64,000 nt of DNA from Salmonella enterica subsp. arizonae (GTDB taxonomy: Bacteria; Pseudomonadota; Gammaproteobacteria; Enterobacterales; Enterobacteriaceae). The DNA is taken from contig NZ_VXJW01000013.1 in NCBI RefSeq assembly GCF_008692845.1, positions 24,309 through 88,308 of the forward strand. Direction: 5' to 3'. Below, in pieces: positions 18,709 to 29,148 of the stretch. The notes beneath the pieces were generated by a model. That model was not told the DNA's origin. It saw only the letters and a program-made list of their open reading frames with translations, and did not search any database. Both the position numbers and the translations under genes were made by a program. Within the stretch, counting starts at the first letter, position 1. Every line of letters starts with the position of its first letter.

Positions 18709-21255
18709 CTATAAGAAATATTGCTGCAATAGCGGCGCGTCATGATCCTGGTTTGCGGGCGGTACGGTGTTGATAGGCTGTGTACGGAATGGAATCACCT
18801 GCGCGCGGCCATCGGTTTTCACTATCTGGTAGAACTGCGGCAGGTTAAAGTTGATAAAGCTGGAGCCATACGTGAAGCGATCGTGCGATGACGAATAGAA
18901 GCGACTGACGTCGCGCACCAGTTCTTCCTTGCTACCTTCGCAATGGTGATACACTTCCGCCCGGTTACTTTCATCCAGAATATAAATATTAAAGCCTTTC
19001 TCATCGCCCGTTTCTTCAAAGAAGAACTGGATAATCCCTTCGCTGGCGAAGCCATCCACCACTGACGGCAATTTCACATGGTTGGTTTCCACCTGTACCG
19101 ACAGCCCGTGCAGCTTGTTATGCGAAATAGCGCCGTAGAATTCGATAGCGTTCTCCAGCTTCTGCACCGAGACATTCAGGCGTTCGAAGAATAGGCCCCA
19201 CGTCTGCCCGGAAACCCGCAGCGCCTTGAAGCGACCGGTCTCCTGACGGGTGCTGGAAAGACGTAGCTCAATACATTCGGAGACCAGTTGCTGGACGCGG
19301 GTGCGAATCAGGCCGCGAAGATGCTGACTGTAGCAGAACACCTCTACGCTATCCGGCGGCGCGGCATCCTGGTGCATTTTCCCCAGAATAGTTTTCAGCG
19401 CTTCGATCATCGCCTGCTCGCCGTTAAAGTGCAGAGTACGTACTTCATTCCACGAGTTGCGATACAACAAATCGATACTGCCTACCAGACAGTTTTGCTC
19501 TTCGCCAAAGCTGAAAACGTCCAGCTTACGGAAGTCAAAATGCACCACTTTATTGCGAAACGCCGCCGTCGGGTCATATTCGAGGTTAACGATAATCGCC
19601 AGATGGCGAATTTCACAGGGGCTGTAGAGCGCTTTCGGCGTTGGAGCCGGCAAACGCAGCGGGAAATGGTGCGAAACATCGGCGACCATCTCCTGTAGCT
19701 TAGGCAGGTCGACAATACCGTTGCCCTTAATAAACAGGTGCGTCCGTGACGTCAGCAGGCCATTAAACCATGCCCACGCGACCAGCTTATTAAGATAACG
19801 GTTATATTCCAGCGGCTGATGGCTGATGATGGAATCCATGTTCGGCGCGCGATTATAGAGATACCATCCTGAACGGTTGGCGCGCCCCGGCGGCACATGG
19901 ATAAAGGTTAAATTCGGCTCGGACAGATCCGGCGATATCTGCGGGTTCACCAGCGTAACTTTACCCGGCAACGCTTCAAAGGCGGCGTACAGCTTACGCG
20001 TCAGTACGCCGATATCCTGCGGGCTGGCGCTAACGCTGAGGTTGTTGCGCCGCGCAAAGCGAATCAGATTACGGTAGCTCTGCATCATTGCGTCGAGCAA
20101 TTCGTTGTGAGCTTCCCGCACCTGATCGATTTTCCAGTTCGCGCGATTATCGAGCATGGCCAGACGCGCGTCGCCCCATCCCCACTCGCTGACTAACTGG
20201 CTTAATACTTCCCGACGCCAGCCTACGCAGGCACGCTCGCGACTTAATTTCTCGCACACTTTCAGGTAGAAGCAGCGGCGGACTAAATCCAGCCGAGTCG
20301 GATCTTCAATCGCCGTCAGGTATTCAGTGACCCGTTCCAGCATCATGCAGTAGGGATCGAGTCCAAACGATACGATTTCACCGTCATGCAGACGTTGTTT
20401 AATATCTTTCGCCAGCAGTCGTGGGTTGGGGTATTCCCATGAGTAGGCTTCCAGCAGCAGTGTTTTCAGCACCGCTTTGTACGGCGAGTCAATACTTTTA
20501 TACAGTTGCCACAGGCTGGCGCCAAAGTACTCTTCGGCGGAGAGCGAACTTAAGCCCCCCAAATCCAGCCATTCGTTTGGCGTTAATACACCCTGCGCGT
20601 AGAGCGTCATAACATAGTCGTCATAATGCTCTTCTTCGTCACACGGCACCATACTCCACAGTATACGCTTCCCGGCCAAGCGCACAGCGGTACGATAGAA
20701 CTCATCAAGCAACAGGATATGCTGCGTAGAACCGCAGTCTTCCCCGCCCAGACTGCCGCTTTCATTATGACGGAAACGGTTTTCGTCGATCAGGAAGAAG
20801 CTCACCTCAACGCCAAGCGAGGCAGCCCAGCTTTCCAGCAAGCTACATTTACGTTGCAGCAACTGGCGCTCTTCGCCATCGAGCCAGGCCTGATGACACA
20901 CCCAGATATCCAAATCAGACGAGCAGCTCTGCCCGACGGAAGAGGTGCTGCCCATAGTGTAAACGCCAGTAATCGGCAGTTCGCCCTTCGGCGGGTCCTC
21001 CGGCGTCATACCGCGGTATAACTCAAGTTCGTTCAGATAGTGGCGTTGGGTTTCATCAGGCTTGTAGAAGCAAATACCGCTGGGAACGTTACCATCAAGG
21101 TAACCCGGCATCAGTGGATGATGATAGTGCAATAATGTCGGCAGAAGACTGTAAACCTGCTGAAAAGCGGGCCCCATGGCAGCAAGCGCGCGATCCACGC
21201 GCAGTTGATTTATGGCATCCAGTCTCTGTTTCAGAGTCTCAATATAGAGGTACAA
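18709..21255 (-). CDS. cyaA: CyaA, class I adenylate cyclase (UUG start)
   Basis: Makes cAMP from ATP under control of the glucose PTS. The TTG at 21255 is taken as the start because it gives the conserved N-terminus YLYIETLKQ and 848 residues, and it is preceded by AGGCGA; a UUG start is known to limit cyaA translation. The catalytic nucleotidyltransferase motif [17 protein letters not shown] supplies Asp114 and Asp116. The C-terminal half is the regulatory domain that responds to EIIA-Glc. It diverges from hemC. A CRP site lies upstream. Confidence 0.96.
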   Translation of the reverse strand: MYLYIETLKQRLDAINQLRVDRALAAMGPAFQQVYSLLPTLLHYHHPLMPGYLDGNVPSGICFYKPDETQRHYLNELELYRGMTPEDPPKGELPITGVYTMGSTSSVGQSCSSDLDIWVCHQAWLDGEERQLLQRKCSLLESWAASLGVEVSFFLIDENRFRHNESGSLGGEDCGSTQHILLLDEFYRTAVRLAGKRILWSMVPCDEEEHYDDYVMTLYAQGVLTPNEWLDLGGLSSLSAEEYFGASLWQLYKSIDSPYKAVLKTLLLEAYSWEYPNPRLLAKDIKQRLHDGEIVSFGLDPYCMMLERVTEYLTAIEDPTRLDLVRRCFYLKVCEKLSRERACVGWRREVLSQLVSEWGWGDARLAMLDNRANWKIDQVREAHNELLDAMMQSYRNLIRFARRNNLSVSASPQDIGVLTRKLYAAFEALPGKVTLVNPQISPDLSEPNLTFIHVPPGRANRSGWYLYNRAPNMDSIISHQPLEYNRYLNKLVAWAWFNGLLTSRTHLFIKGNGIVDLPKLQEMVADVSHHFPLRLPAPTPKALYSPCEIRHLAIIVNLEYDPTAAFRNKVVHFDFRKLDVFSFGEEQNCLVGSIDLLYRNSWNEVRTLHFNGEQAMIEALKTILGKMHQDAAPPDSVEVFCYSQHLRGLIRTRVQQLVSECIELRLSSTRQETGRFKALRVSGQTWGLFFERLNVSVQKLENAIEFYGAISHNKLHGLSVQVETNHVKLPSVVDGFASEGIIQFFFEETGDEKGFNIYILDESNRAEVYHHCEGSKEELVRDVSRFYSSSHDRFTYGSSFINFNLPQFYQIVKTDGRAQVIPFRTQPINTVPPANQDHDAPLLQQYFL

Positions 21256-21400
21256 GACGTATCGCCTGATGTTGCTACCCGTCATGGTTCAGGTCAGTAC
21301 CTCGCCGTCGCCATTCGGGATAAACCGTATGTCAAAAATAACCGTTGCCCTTTCTCGTCTGCATATTTTTATCTAATACCGACGAAAAAATGGTCTAAAA

Positions 21401-21416
21401 CGTGATCAATTTAACA
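21401..21416 (-). promoter_or_regulatory. CRP-binding site of the cyaA promoter
   Basis: On the minus strand TGTTA-N6-TCACG (consensus TGTGA-N6-TCACA), about 145 bp upstream of the UUG. This matches the known E. coli cyaA CRP site that mediates repression by cAMP-CRP. Confidence 0.8.
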
Positions 21417-21571
21417 CCTTGCTCATTGACCGTAAAGAAAGATGCGCTACATACAAGTGTAGCACCGTTCGCTGCGTGTAAATTCTTAAATACGGGCTGG
21501 CGGTTTCTCGTCATTATTCACTGCCATTGACGACACAACGCCTTATCCACTCACTCACGGTGACCGGAAAA

Positions 21572-21598
21572 CTAACATCCTCTCTATAAGGATGTTAG
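21572..21598 (+). promoter_or_regulatory. Hairpin in the hemC leader
   Basis: Perfect 10-bp stem CTAACATCCT/AGGATGTTAG with a 7-base loop, 33 bases before the hemC ATG. The 3' arm contains an AAGGA that could serve as ribosome-binding site for a four-codon ORF (ATG at 21600, stop 21612-21614). The hairpin is not followed by a T-run and is not an intrinsic terminator. Confidence 0.55.
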
Positions 21599-21631
21599 GA
21601 TGGTCAATGATTGATAATGACGGTAACAAGC

Positions 21632-22573
21632 ATGTTAGACAATGTTTTAAAAATTGCCACACGCCAAAGTCCCCTTGCGCTTTGGCAGGCACATTATGTC
21701 AAAGACGCATTGATGGCAACCCATCCGGGACTGACGGTAGAACTGGTGCCGATGGTCACACGCGGCGATGTGATCCTCGATACTCCCCTGGCGAAAGTGG
21801 GCGGTAAGGGTCTGTTTGTTAAAGAGCTTGAAATCGCGCTGCTGGAAAAGCGCGCCGATATCGCCGTACACTCCATGAAAGACGTTCCGGTGGCCTTCCC
21901 GGACGGTCTCGGGCTGGTGACGATTTGCGAGCGCGAAGATCCGCGCGACGCGTTTGTCTCGAATCAATATCACAGTCTGGACGATCTGCCCGCGGGTAGT
22001 ATCGTCGGGACGTCCAGTCTGCGTCGTCAGTGCCAACTGGCGGAGCGTCGGCCGGACCTCATTATCCGTTCGTTGCGCGGCAACGTTGGCACACGCCTCG
22101 GCAAACTGGACAACGGGGACTATGACGCCATTATCCTGGCCGTGGCCGGACTGAAACGCTTAGGCCTGGCGTCGCGCATTCGTACAGCCTTGCCGCCCGA
22201 AGTTTCGCTTCCTGCCGTAGGCCAGGGCGCGATCGGGATTGAGTGTCGTCTTGACGACGCGCGCACACACGCACTACTCGCGCCACTGAACCACCCGCAA
22301 ACCGCGCTGCGCGTCACGGCGGAGCGCGCCATGAACACTCGCCTGGAAGGCGGCTGTCAGGTGCCGATCGGCAGCTATGCGGAAATCTTCAACGGCGAAA
22401 TTTGGCTGCGGGCGCTGGTTGGCGCGCCGGACGGTTCGGTGATGGTGCGCGGCGAACGTCGTGGTTCTCCCGAGCAGGCGGAGCAAATGGGCATCTCGCT
22501 TGCGGAAGAACTGCTGGAAAACGGCGCGCGCGCGATTCTGACGGCAGTTTATAACGGCGAGGCGCCCGCATGA
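21632..22573 (+). CDS. hemC: HemC, porphobilinogen deaminase
   Basis: Polymerises four porphobilinogens to hydroxymethylbilane in haem synthesis. There are 313 residues from the ATG at 21632 ([11 protein letters not shown]). The dipyrromethane cofactor attaches at Cys242 in EGGCQVP, and catalytic Asp84 is in HSMKDVP. It is the first gene of hemCDXY and overlaps hemD by 4 bp (ATGA). It diverges from cyaA. Confidence 0.97.
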   Translation: MLDNVLKIATRQSPLALWQAHYVKDALMATHPGLTVELVPMVTRGDVILDTPLAKVGGKGLFVKELEIALLEKRADIAVHSMKDVPVAFPDGLGLVTICEREDPRDAFVSNQYHSLDDLPAGSIVGTSSLRRQCQLAERRPDLIIRSLRGNVGTRLGKLDNGDYDAIILAVAGLKRLGLASRIRTALPPEVSLPAVGQGAIGIECRLDDARTHALLAPLNHPQTALRVTAERAMNTRLEGGCQVPIGSYAEIFNGEIWLRALVGAPDGSVMVRGERRGSPEQAEQMGISLAEELLENGARAILTAVYNGEAPA

Positions 22574-23310
22574 GTATTCTGGTCACCCGCCCCTCTCCCG
22601 CAGGGGAAGCATTAGTGAGCCGTCTGCGCGCACTGGGGCAGGTGGCCTGGAGTTTTCCGCTGATTGAATTTGTCGCCGGTCGCGAGCTGCCCACCCTGGC
22701 CGACCGCCTCTCGACGCTGACGGAAAACGATCTGGTGTTCGCCCTTTCACAGCACGCCGTCGCCTTCGCCCACGCCCAACTCCAGCAAGCGGGTCGGTAC
22801 TGGCCTGCGTCGCCGCGCTATTTCGCGATCGGCCGCACCACGGCGCTCGCCCTTCATACCGTTAACGGGTTCGATATTCGTTATCCATTGGATCGGGAAA
22901 TCAGCGAAGTCTTGCTACAATTACCTGAATTACAAAATATTGCGGGCAAACGCGCGCTGATTTTGCGTGGCAACGGTGGTCGCGAGCTGCTGGGCGAAAC
23001 CCTGACAGCTCGCGGAGCCGAAGTCAGTTTTTGTGAATGTTATCAACGATGTGTAAAACATTACGATGGCGCGGAAGAGGCGATGCGCTGGCATGCTCGC
23101 GGCGTAACAACGCTTGTTGTCACCAGCGGCGAGATGTTGCAACAGCTCTGGTCGCTGATCCCCCAGTGGTATCGTGAGCACTGGTTACTACGCTGTCGGC
23201 TGTTGGTCGTCAGTGAGCGTCTGGCGTACCTCGCCCGGGAACTGGGCTGGCAGGATATTAAGGTCGCTGATAACGCCGACAACGATGCGCTGTTGCGCGC
23301 ATTACAATAA
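22570..23310 (+). CDS. hemD: HemD, uroporphyrinogen-III synthase
   Basis: Cyclises hydroxymethylbilane with inversion of ring D. It has 246 residues in two alternating lobes typical of the family, with [10 protein letters not shown] near the N-terminus and [10 protein letters not shown] in the second lobe. It starts inside the end of hemC (ATGA) and is followed by hemX after 21 bp. Confidence 0.95.
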   Translation: MSILVTRPSPAGEALVSRLRALGQVAWSFPLIEFVAGRELPTLADRLSTLTENDLVFALSQHAVAFAHAQLQQAGRYWPASPRYFAIGRTTALALHTVNGFDIRYPLDREISEVLLQLPELQNIAGKRALILRGNGGRELLGETLTARGAEVSFCECYQRCVKHYDGAEEAMRWHARGVTTLVVTSGEMLQQLWSLIPQWYREHWLLRCRLLVVSERLAYLARELGWQDIKVADNADNDALLRALQ

Positions 23311-23331
23311 CTCTCATAATGGGATGCCATA

Positions 23332-24501
23332 ATGACGGAACAAGAAAAATCCTCCGCCGTGGTTGATGAGACCAGGGAGACCGTGGAAACCACGCCACAG
23401 CCAGTGAATACCGAGAAAAAAAGTAAAAACGGCGCCGCGCTGGTATTAAGCGCGGTGGCAATCGCGATTGCCCTGGCGGCAGGTATTGGGCTTTATGGCT
23501 GGGGAAAACAGCAGGCGACTACGCAAACGGAAACCAGCGATGCGCTGGCGAATCAACTGACCGCCCTGCAAAAGGCCCAAGAGAGCCAAAAAGCGGAGCT
23601 GGAAGGGATTATTAAAAAACAAGCGATGCAGTTAGATGACGCGAATCGCCAACAGGCAACGATGGCGAAACAGCTTGATGAGCTACAACAGAAAGTCGCC
23701 ACCATTTCCGGCAGCGACGCCAAAACCTGGCTGCTGGCGCAGGCTGATTTTCTGGTAAAACTCGCCGGACGCAAGCTGTGGAGCGATCAGGACGTCACTA
23801 CCGCCGCTGCGCTGCTCAAAAGCGCTGACGCTAGCCTGGCGGACATGAACGACCCCAGCCTGATTACCGCCAGACGCGCGATTACTGACGATATCGCCAG
23901 CCTGTCATCCGTTGCACAGGTCGACTACGACGGCATTATTCTCAAACTCAATCAGCTCTCTAACCAAATCGATAACCTGCGTCTGGCGGATAACGATACC
24001 GATGATTCGCCGATGGATTCAGATAGCAGCGAACTGTCCAGTTCGCTAAGCGAATGGCGCGTTAACTTGCAAAAAAGCTGGCAGAACTTTATGGACAGCT
24101 TTATTACCATTCGCCGCCGCGATGATACCGCCGTACCGCTGCTGGCGCCGAACCAGGACGTCTATTTGCGCGAAAATATTCGCTCCCGCCTGTTAGTCGC
24201 CGCACAGGCCGTCCCACGCCATCAGGAAGAAACCTACCGCCAGGCGCTGGATAACGTTTCAACCTGGGTTCGCGCTTACTATGATACTGACGATGCCGCG
24301 ACAAAAGCCTTCCTGGAGGAGGTTGATAAATTAAGCCAGCAAAATATCACCATGGATCTGCCGGAAACGCTGCAAAGCCAGGCGATACTTGAAAAATTGA
24401 TGCAAACCCGCGTGCGTAATCTGCTGGCGCAACCGACAGCCTCTACGGAAGCGCCCGCCACGCAGACAGACGCTCCGGCAGCCGCGCCGCAAGGAGAATA
24501 A
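23332..24501 (+). CDS. hemX: HemX, membrane-anchored protein of the hem operon
   Basis: 389-residue bitopic inner-membrane protein. It has a charged N-terminal tail, one membrane segment (about 35-57), a Gln/Lys-rich coiled coil (about 65-125) and a periplasmic helical domain. It was once annotated as uroporphyrinogen-III methyltransferase, but the sequence has no SAM-methyltransferase motifs, so that activity is not supported. The C-terminus is an Ala/Pro/Thr-rich tail. The stop overlaps the hemY start. Confidence 0.93.
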   Translation: MTEQEKSSAVVDETRETVETTPQPVNTEKKSKNGAALVLSAVAIAIALAAGIGLYGWGKQQATTQTETSDALANQLTALQKAQESQKAELEGIIKKQAMQLDDANRQQATMAKQLDELQQKVATISGSDAKTWLLAQADFLVKLAGRKLWSDQDVTTAAALLKSADASLADMNDPSLITARRAITDDIASLSSVAQVDYDGIILKLNQLSNQIDNLRLADNDTDDSPMDSDSSELSSSLSEWRVNLQKSWQNFMDSFITIRRRDDTAVPLLAPNQDVYLRENIRSRLLVAAQAVPRHQEETYRQALDNVSTWVRAYYDTDDAATKAFLEEVDKLSQQNITMDLPETLQSQAILEKLMQTRVRNLLAQPTASTEAPATQTDAPAAAPQGE

Positions 24502-24503
24502 TG

Positions 24504-25700
24504 ATGCTAAAAGTATTATTGCTCTTTGTGTTGTTGCTCGCGGGTATCGTGGTCGGCCCGATGCTTGCCGGTCACCAGGGCTATGTGTTAATCCAGACCG
24601 ATAACTACAACATTGAAACCAGCGTAACCGGGCTGGCGATCATTCTCATCGTCGCTATGGTGGTGTTATTCGCCATTGAATGGTTGCTACGCCGTCTGTT
24701 TCGTACCGGCGCGCACACCCGCGGTTGGTTTGCCGGACGGAAACGTCGTCGCGCCCGCAAGCAGACCGAACAGGCGCTGCTGAAGCTGGCGGAGGGCGAC
24801 TATCAGCAGGTTGAAAAGCTGATGTCAAAAAATGCCGACCATGCGGAACAGCCGGTGGTGAACTATCTGCTGGCGGCAGAAGCGGCGCAGCAGCGCGGCG
24901 ATGAAGCCCGTGCCAATCAGCACCTTGAGCGTGCGGCAGAGTTGGCGGGAAACGACACCATCCCGGTCGAGATCACGCGCGTGCGCTTACAGCTGGCGCG
25001 CAATGAAAATCATGCGGCGCGTCACGGCGTGGACAAACTGCTGGAGGTCACGCCGCGTCACCCGGAAGTCCTGCGTCTGGCGGAGCAGGCCTATATTCGC
25101 ACCAGCGCATGGAGTTCTTTACTGGATATCATCCCGTCCATGGCGAAAGCGCACGTCGGCGATGAAGCACATCGCGCCATGCTCGAACAACAGGCGTGGA
25201 TAGGACTAATGGATCAGGCGCGCGCCGAGCAGGGCAGCGAAGGATTACGCACCTGGTGGAAAAACCAAAGCCGTAAAACCCGCCATCAGGTGGCGCTTCA
25301 GGTCGCGATGGCCGAGCATCTGATCGAATGTGACGATCATGATATGGCGCAGCAGATTATCATCGACGGTCTGAAACGCCAGTATGACGATCGGCTGGTG
25401 CTGCCCATTCCTCGCCTCAGAACCAATAATCCGGAACAACTGGAGAAAGTGCTGCGCCAGCAAATCAAGACGGTAGGCGATCGCCCGCTGTTATGGAGCA
25501 CGCTCGGCCAGTCGCTGATGAAACATGGTGAATGGCAGGAGGCGACCCTGGCTTTCCGCGCCGCGCTGAAACAACGCCCGGACGCGTATGATTATGCCTG
25601 GCTTGCCGATGCGCTTGATCGACTGCATCAACCGGAAGAGGCCGCCATCATGCGGCGCGACGGCCTGATGCTGACATTACAGAACAATCCCCCGCAGTAA
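24504..25700 (+). CDS. hemY: HemY, membrane TPR protein of the hem operon
   Basis: 398-residue inner-membrane protein with two N-terminal membrane segments (about 1-20 and 40-63), an Arg/Lys-rich cytoplasmic linker (GRKRRRARKQ) and tetratricopeptide-like helical repeats to the end. The ATG at 24501, which overlaps the hemX stop, is an equally possible start one codon earlier. Despite the name it is not the Bacillus HemY oxidase. Role in late haem synthesis is inferred from the operon. Confidence 0.93.
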   Translation: MLKVLLLFVLLLAGIVVGPMLAGHQGYVLIQTDNYNIETSVTGLAIILIVAMVVLFAIEWLLRRLFRTGAHTRGWFAGRKRRRARKQTEQALLKLAEGDYQQVEKLMSKNADHAEQPVVNYLLAAEAAQQRGDEARANQHLERAAELAGNDTIPVEITRVRLQLARNENHAARHGVDKLLEVTPRHPEVLRLAEQAYIRTSAWSSLLDIIPSMAKAHVGDEAHRAMLEQQAWIGLMDQARAEQGSEGLRTWWKNQSRKTRHQVALQVAMAEHLIECDDHDMAQQIIIDGLKRQYDDRLVLPIPRLRTNNPEQLEKVLRQQIKTVGDRPLLWSTLGQSLMKHGEWQEATLAFRAALKQRPDAYDYAWLADALDRLHQPEEAAIMRRDGLMLTLQNNPPQ

Positions 25701-25709
25701 TTCCCTCTT

Positions 25710-25739
25710 GCCCGGTGGCGCTTCGCTTACCGGGCCTAC
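25710..25739. repeat. REP element after hemY
   Basis: GCCCGGTGGCGCTTCGCTTACCGGGCCTAC-type palindrome 10 bp after the hemY stop, between hemY and the convergent sRNA gene. Confidence 0.75.
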
Positions 25740-25767
25740 CGCCTACACAAAATCATTCGGGATGCAT

Positions 25768-25975
25768 AAAAAAACGCCTGCCCGGTTAAGGGGCAGGCGT
25801 CAAAACAGGTCTGTATGACAACATAAAGGGGTGCTTCACTCAACGTTGTGTCCAGGGTGTTTGATGAGGCGTAAGCGACATCTGTCAGTGGACGATAAGC
25901 ACCGTAAACGGCTCTGCATCATTCCTGAGTTTATGAGGCCAAAAGGCGAGCATAAGAGATGGAATGAGCATCTAC
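25768..25975 (-). ncRNA. glmZ: GlmZ small RNA
   Basis: Hfq-dependent sRNA that activates glmS translation when glucosamine-6-phosphate is low. It is recognised by the 5' end GTAGATGCTCATTCC, the internal run GAGCCGTTTACGGTGCTTATCG, the GACAGATGTCGCTTA segment, and the 3' terminator stem ACGCCTGCCCC/GGGCAGGCGT followed by seven T. Length is about 208 nt, close to the 207 of E. coli, and the position downstream of hemY also agrees. Processing by RNase E with RapZ is known for the family. It is transcribed from a sigma-54-type promoter just upstream. Confidence 0.95.
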
Positions 25976-25986
25976 CCGTATATTAT

Positions 25987-26003
25987 TGCACATAACGTGC
26001 CAT
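25987..26003 (-). promoter_or_regulatory. Sigma-54 promoter of glmZ
   Basis: On the minus strand TGGCACGTTATGTGCA has the GG-N10-GC spacing of -24/-12 elements, with the GC about 13 bases before the GlmZ 5' end. It fits the reported sigma-54 control of glmZ in Salmonella. Confidence 0.85.
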
Positions 26004-26094
26004 CTTTGCACCGCTAAAAAACAGGCGCAGGCGTTAAAAAAACGTAGAGAATTCACGCGATTGTCATCTCCCCACCGCAGGCGAGCTTTTAGCG

Positions 26095-26112
26095 TGTCGC
26101 CCGATGGAGACA
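26095..26112. promoter_or_regulatory. GlrR activator site upstream of glmZ
   Basis: Perfect TGTC-N10-GACA dyad, the motif described for GlrR, the sigma-54 activator of glmY/glmZ. It lies about 120 bp upstream of the GlmZ start. Confidence 0.75.
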
Positions 26113-26157
26113 GAACAGAATATTTTTTATAAAGTGATTATAAATCAATGTATTATT

Positions 26158-26175
26158 CGTCACCAAATAGAGACA
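26158..26175. promoter_or_regulatory. Second, imperfect GlrR-like site
   Basis: CGTC-N10-GACA, one mismatch from the TGTC-N10-GACA motif, 63 bp from the perfect site, which is six helical turns. Confidence 0.5.
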
Positions 26176-26251
26176 AATGAAGACAGGAGTATCGCCAATA
26201 GTCAACAATGACAACACGTGCGGGATAATTACTTGAAAAGGAACAGAAAAC

Positions 26252-26275
26252 AAAAAACCCCGCCGAAGCGGGGTT
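26252..26275 (-). terminator. Terminator of the argX-proM tRNA operon
   Basis: 8-bp stem AACCCCGC/GCGGGGTT with a CGAA-complement tetraloop (UUCG in RNA), followed on the minus strand by TTTTTTG, directly after tRNA-Pro. Confidence 0.9.
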
Positions 26276-26281
26276 CAAAAT

Positions 26282-26358
26282 TGGTCGGCGAGAGAGGATT
26301 CGAACCTCCGACCCACTGGTCCCAAACCAGTTGCGCTACCAAGCTGCGCTACTCGCCG
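26282..26358 (-). tRNA. proM: tRNA-Pro (anticodon UGG)
   Basis: 77-base cloverleaf including encoded CCA. The acceptor is CGGCGAG/CTCGCCG, the anticodon arm CTGGTTTGGGACCAG gives UGG, and the T arm holds GTTCGAATC. Last gene of the four-tRNA operon. Confidence 0.97.
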
Positions 26359-26399
26359 ATATACTGCTTTTTGAGTTTTTAGTTCAACTCGTTGAGTCG

Positions 26400-26486
26400 T
26401 GGTGCGAGGGGGGGGACTTGAACCCCCACGTCCGTAAGGACACTAACACCTGAAGCTAGCGCGTCTACCAATTCCGCCACCTTCGC
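26400..26486 (-). tRNA. leuT: tRNA-Leu (anticodon CAG)
   Basis: 87-base tRNA with a long class II variable arm (TGTCCTTACGGACG) and encoded CCA. Acceptor GCGAAGG, anticodon loop CTTCAGGTG giving CAG. Confidence 0.97.
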
Positions 26487-26506
26487 GTTTCACAACTCTC
26501 TATTAA

Positions 26507-26583
26507 TGGGGTGGCTAATGGGATTCGAACCCACGACAACTGGAATCACAATCCAGGGCTCTACCAACTGAGCTATAGCCACC
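26507..26583 (-). tRNA. hisR: tRNA-His (anticodon GUG)
   Basis: 77 bases including the extra G at -1 paired to the discriminator C, and encoded CCA. Anticodon loop TTGTGAT gives GUG. Confidence 0.97.
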
Positions 26584-26636
26584 ACTGAAACTTTTTACGC
26601 GGTATTAAACCACCGCAGCTCAAGCACCTAAATAAA

Positions 26637-26713
<77 letters not shown>

Positions 26714-26734
26714 TTAGCGCCGTTGCGGGGGTGG

Positions 26735-26763
26735 ATAATACGGACTTCATTCCCCGCTGTCCA
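26735..26763 (-). promoter_or_regulatory. Promoter of the argX-hisR-leuT-proM operon
   Basis: On the minus strand TGGACA (26758-26763), a 17-bp spacer and TATTAT (26735-26740), followed by the GC-rich discriminator CCACCCCCGC typical of stringently controlled stable-RNA promoters. Confidence 0.85.
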
Positions 26764-26777
26764 GTGCCTTTTTAAAT

Positions 26778-26810
26778 AAAATGCGCGTTTGGTTATGCTT
26801 TGCGCATTTT
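26778..26810 (-). terminator. Hairpin terminator of yifK
   Basis: Stem AAAATGCGC/GCGCATTTT with a 15-base loop, starting 6 bp after the yifK stop and before the tRNA promoter. Confidence 0.6.
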
Positions 26811-26815
26811 GTCGC

Positions 26816-28201
26816 TTATTCCCCCACCTTATGGGCGGTTCCGTGACGATTCAGGCAGAAAACTTTGTAGACCAGCGTCACGACCAGCAGAAAGATGACG
26901 CCGACAAACAGCGACATGCGAGTATCTTCATTAAAGTACATGCCGATTAAAACGCAAACCAGAAACGCCATCGTTAAATAGTTCGCCCACGGGAACATAA
27001 TGGAACGAAAAGGATGATCCGCAATCGCTTCTTTATGCGCCTGGCGAAAACGCAACTGGCTAATCAGAATGACAAACCACGGCACCATCCCCGGCAGTAC
27101 GCTGGCGCTATAAACGTAAACAAAAACGCGCTGCGGATTGGGGATGATGTAGTTCAGGCAGGAACCTACCAGCAAAATCAAAATAGAGAGCGCCACGCCC
27201 GCGACCGGGACGCCGTGGCGGGAGACTTTTGCAACTGCCGCCGGTAGTTGACGGTTTTTCGCCAGCGCGTAGAGCATACGCCCACAGCTATACATTCCGC
27301 TGTTACAGCCGGATAGCGCCGCCGTCAGCACGACAAAGTTGATAATGCCTGCCGCTGCGGTAATGCCGATTTTCGCGAAGGTGAGTACAAATGGGCTGCC
27401 GTTGCTGCCAATCTCATTCCACGGGAAAATGGTGACGATAACAAAAATCGCGCCCACATAAAAAATCAGAATACGCCACAACACGTTACCTACCGCGCTA
27501 CGCAACGTCACCTGCGGATTCTTCGCCTCACCAGCGGTAATACCGATCAGCTCTACGCCCTGATAAGAGGCCACCACGATACATAACGCGGTCAGAAAGC
27601 CTTTCCAGCCGCCGGCAAAAAAGCCGCCATGCCCGGTCAGATTACCAAAGCCTATCGCCTGGCCACCATTGCCAAAACCGAAGAAAATCACCCCCAGGCC
27701 GATGATGATCATCACAATAATAGTGGTGACTTTGATCATCGCAAACCAGAATTCGATTTCGCCATACAGACGCACCGCCGCCAGGTTAGCCAACGCGACC
27801 AGTCCTACGGCAATCAGCGCTGGTATCCACTGCGCCATCTCTGGAAACCAGAACTGGACGTAGACCCCGATGGCAGTGATCTCCGAGATCCCGACAGCCA
27901 TCCACATAAACCAGTACGACCAGGCAGTGAGATAGCCAAAAAAAGGACTCATATACCGGTGGGCGTACACAGCGAAGGAGCCAGTGACGGGTTCCAGAAA
28001 GAGCATCTCCCCCATTGAGCGCATGATGAAAAAGACGAACAATCCGGCGATAATATACGCCAGCAACACTGACGGGCCCGCCCATTTCAGCGTACTGGCG
28101 GCACCCATAAAGAGTCCGACGCCAATGGTGCCCCCAAGGGCAATCAATTCAATATGACGAGCTTCCAGCCCACGCTGTAGCTCCGTTTTTTTCTCTGCCA
28201 T
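26816..28201 (-). CDS. yifK: YifK (ThrP), APC-family threonine/serine transporter
   Basis: Amino-acid permease of 461 residues with twelve hydrophobic segments. The family N-terminus reads [25 protein letters not shown], with GTIGVGLF forming the unwound substrate helix. In E. coli YifK is a proton-coupled threonine and serine importer (ThrP), and in Salmonella it is known to be regulated by Lrp and the sRNA GcvB. It is monocistronic: a hairpin follows, and the 206-bp upstream gap separates it from wecG, where I see only a weak stem. Confidence 0.94.
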   Translation of the reverse strand: MAEKKTELQRGLEARHIELIALGGTIGVGLFMGAASTLKWAGPSVLLAYIIAGLFVFFIMRSMGEMLFLEPVTGSFAVYAHRYMSPFFGYLTAWSYWFMWMAVGISEITAIGVYVQFWFPEMAQWIPALIAVGLVALANLAAVRLYGEIEFWFAMIKVTTIIVMIIIGLGVIFFGFGNGGQAIGFGNLTGHGGFFAGGWKGFLTALCIVVASYQGVELIGITAGEAKNPQVTLRSAVGNVLWRILIFYVGAIFVIVTIFPWNEIGSNGSPFVLTFAKIGITAAAGIINFVVLTAALSGCNSGMYSCGRMLYALAKNRQLPAAVAKVSRHGVPVAGVALSILILLVGSCLNYIIPNPQRVFVYVYSASVLPGMVPWFVILISQLRFRQAHKEAIADHPFRSIMFPWANYLTMAFLVCVLIGMYFNEDTRMSLFVGVIFLLVVTLVYKVFCLNRHGTAHKVGE

Positions 28202-28407
28202 AAATCCTCATGTCGTGTTTGCAACGGTTCCGGTAGTACCGGTTATTGTTATGGGTACATCGATTGTTGCGAATATTTTCTTAAATTTGGACAAATGGCA
28301 AATGAACCATTAAAAAAATGCATTTATTGAGTAAGAAAGCATCGATTATGTTGTGAATGAGCAACGCCATAAGCACAATACGCTGCTCAAGTCATCAGAA
28401 GGGAAAA

Positions 28408-29148
28408 TTAGAGGTCGTCGGTATAGTGCCAGCGAAGGTAGCGCAGCAGCCGCATCTGACGGGTAATACGACTCGGTTGGGAAAGCAGGCGATATAACCA
28501 TTCCAGCCCCAGGTTCTGCCATATTTTCGGGGCGCGTTTGACGTGACCAGTAAACACATCATAGGTGCCGCCCACGCCCATATATAACGCATGGGGATGT
28601 ACTTCCCGACAATCGTGCATCACGATTTCCTGTTTCGGCGATCCCATCGCGACGGTGACAATTTGCGCGCCGCTGGCATGGATACGCGCAAACAGCGCCT
28701 GGCTCTGCTCCGGCGTAAAGTAACCGTCCTGGCTACCCACAATATTGACGTTCCACTGCGCCCGCAGTTTTTCTTCCGTCTGCGCCAGCACCTCAGGCTT
28801 ACCACCGATAAGAAATACCGGCGTGCCTTCTTTACCCGCGCGCGCCATTAGCGCTTCCCAGAGGTCGGCGCCAGCCACGCGGGAGACCTGCGCCTGCGGG
28901 AATTTTTTACGTATTGAGCGCACCACGCTGATGCCATCGGCATATTTAAATTCCGCCGCCGCTATCAACGCCCGAACGTCCGGATTATCTTCCGCCGTCA
29001 GCAGCTTTTCGGCGTTGATCGCCACCAGCGTACCTTGCTTCAGTTGGCCGTCGGCAAACAGATAATTCAGCGCATGTGGCATATCGCGCCAGCCAATCAG
29101 AGGTAATCCACGCAACGAGTAAAGCGGCGCCGCGGCATTATTGGTCAT
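28408..29148 (-). CDS. wecG: WecG, UDP-ManNAcA transferase (ECA lipid II synthase)
   Basis: GT26 (WecG/TagA/CpsF) family glycosyltransferase of 246 residues that adds N-acetylmannosaminuronic acid to Und-PP-GlcNAc in enterobacterial common antigen (ECA) synthesis. The conserved block [20 protein letters not shown] region (YADGISV) and the [11 protein letters not shown] motif are visible. It is the last gene of the wec operon and overlaps wzyE by 4 bp. Confidence 0.96.
   Translation of the reverse strand: MTNNAAAPLYSLRGLPLIGWRDMPHALNYLFADGQLKQGTLVAINAEKLLTAEDNPDVRALIAAAEFKYADGISVVRSIRKKFPQAQVSRVAGADLWEALMARAGKEGTPVFLIGGKPEVLAQTEEKLRAQWNVNIVGSQDGYFTPEQSQALFARIHASGAQIVTVAMGSPKQEIVMHDCREVHPHALYMGVGGTYDVFTGHVKRAPKIWQNLGLEWLYRLLSQPSRITRQMRLLRYLRWHYTDDL

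Noticed and set aside
23332..24501. HemX as uroporphyrinogen methyltransferase
   Set aside because: The sequence shows a membrane anchor plus coiled coil and no SAM-methyltransferase motifs.
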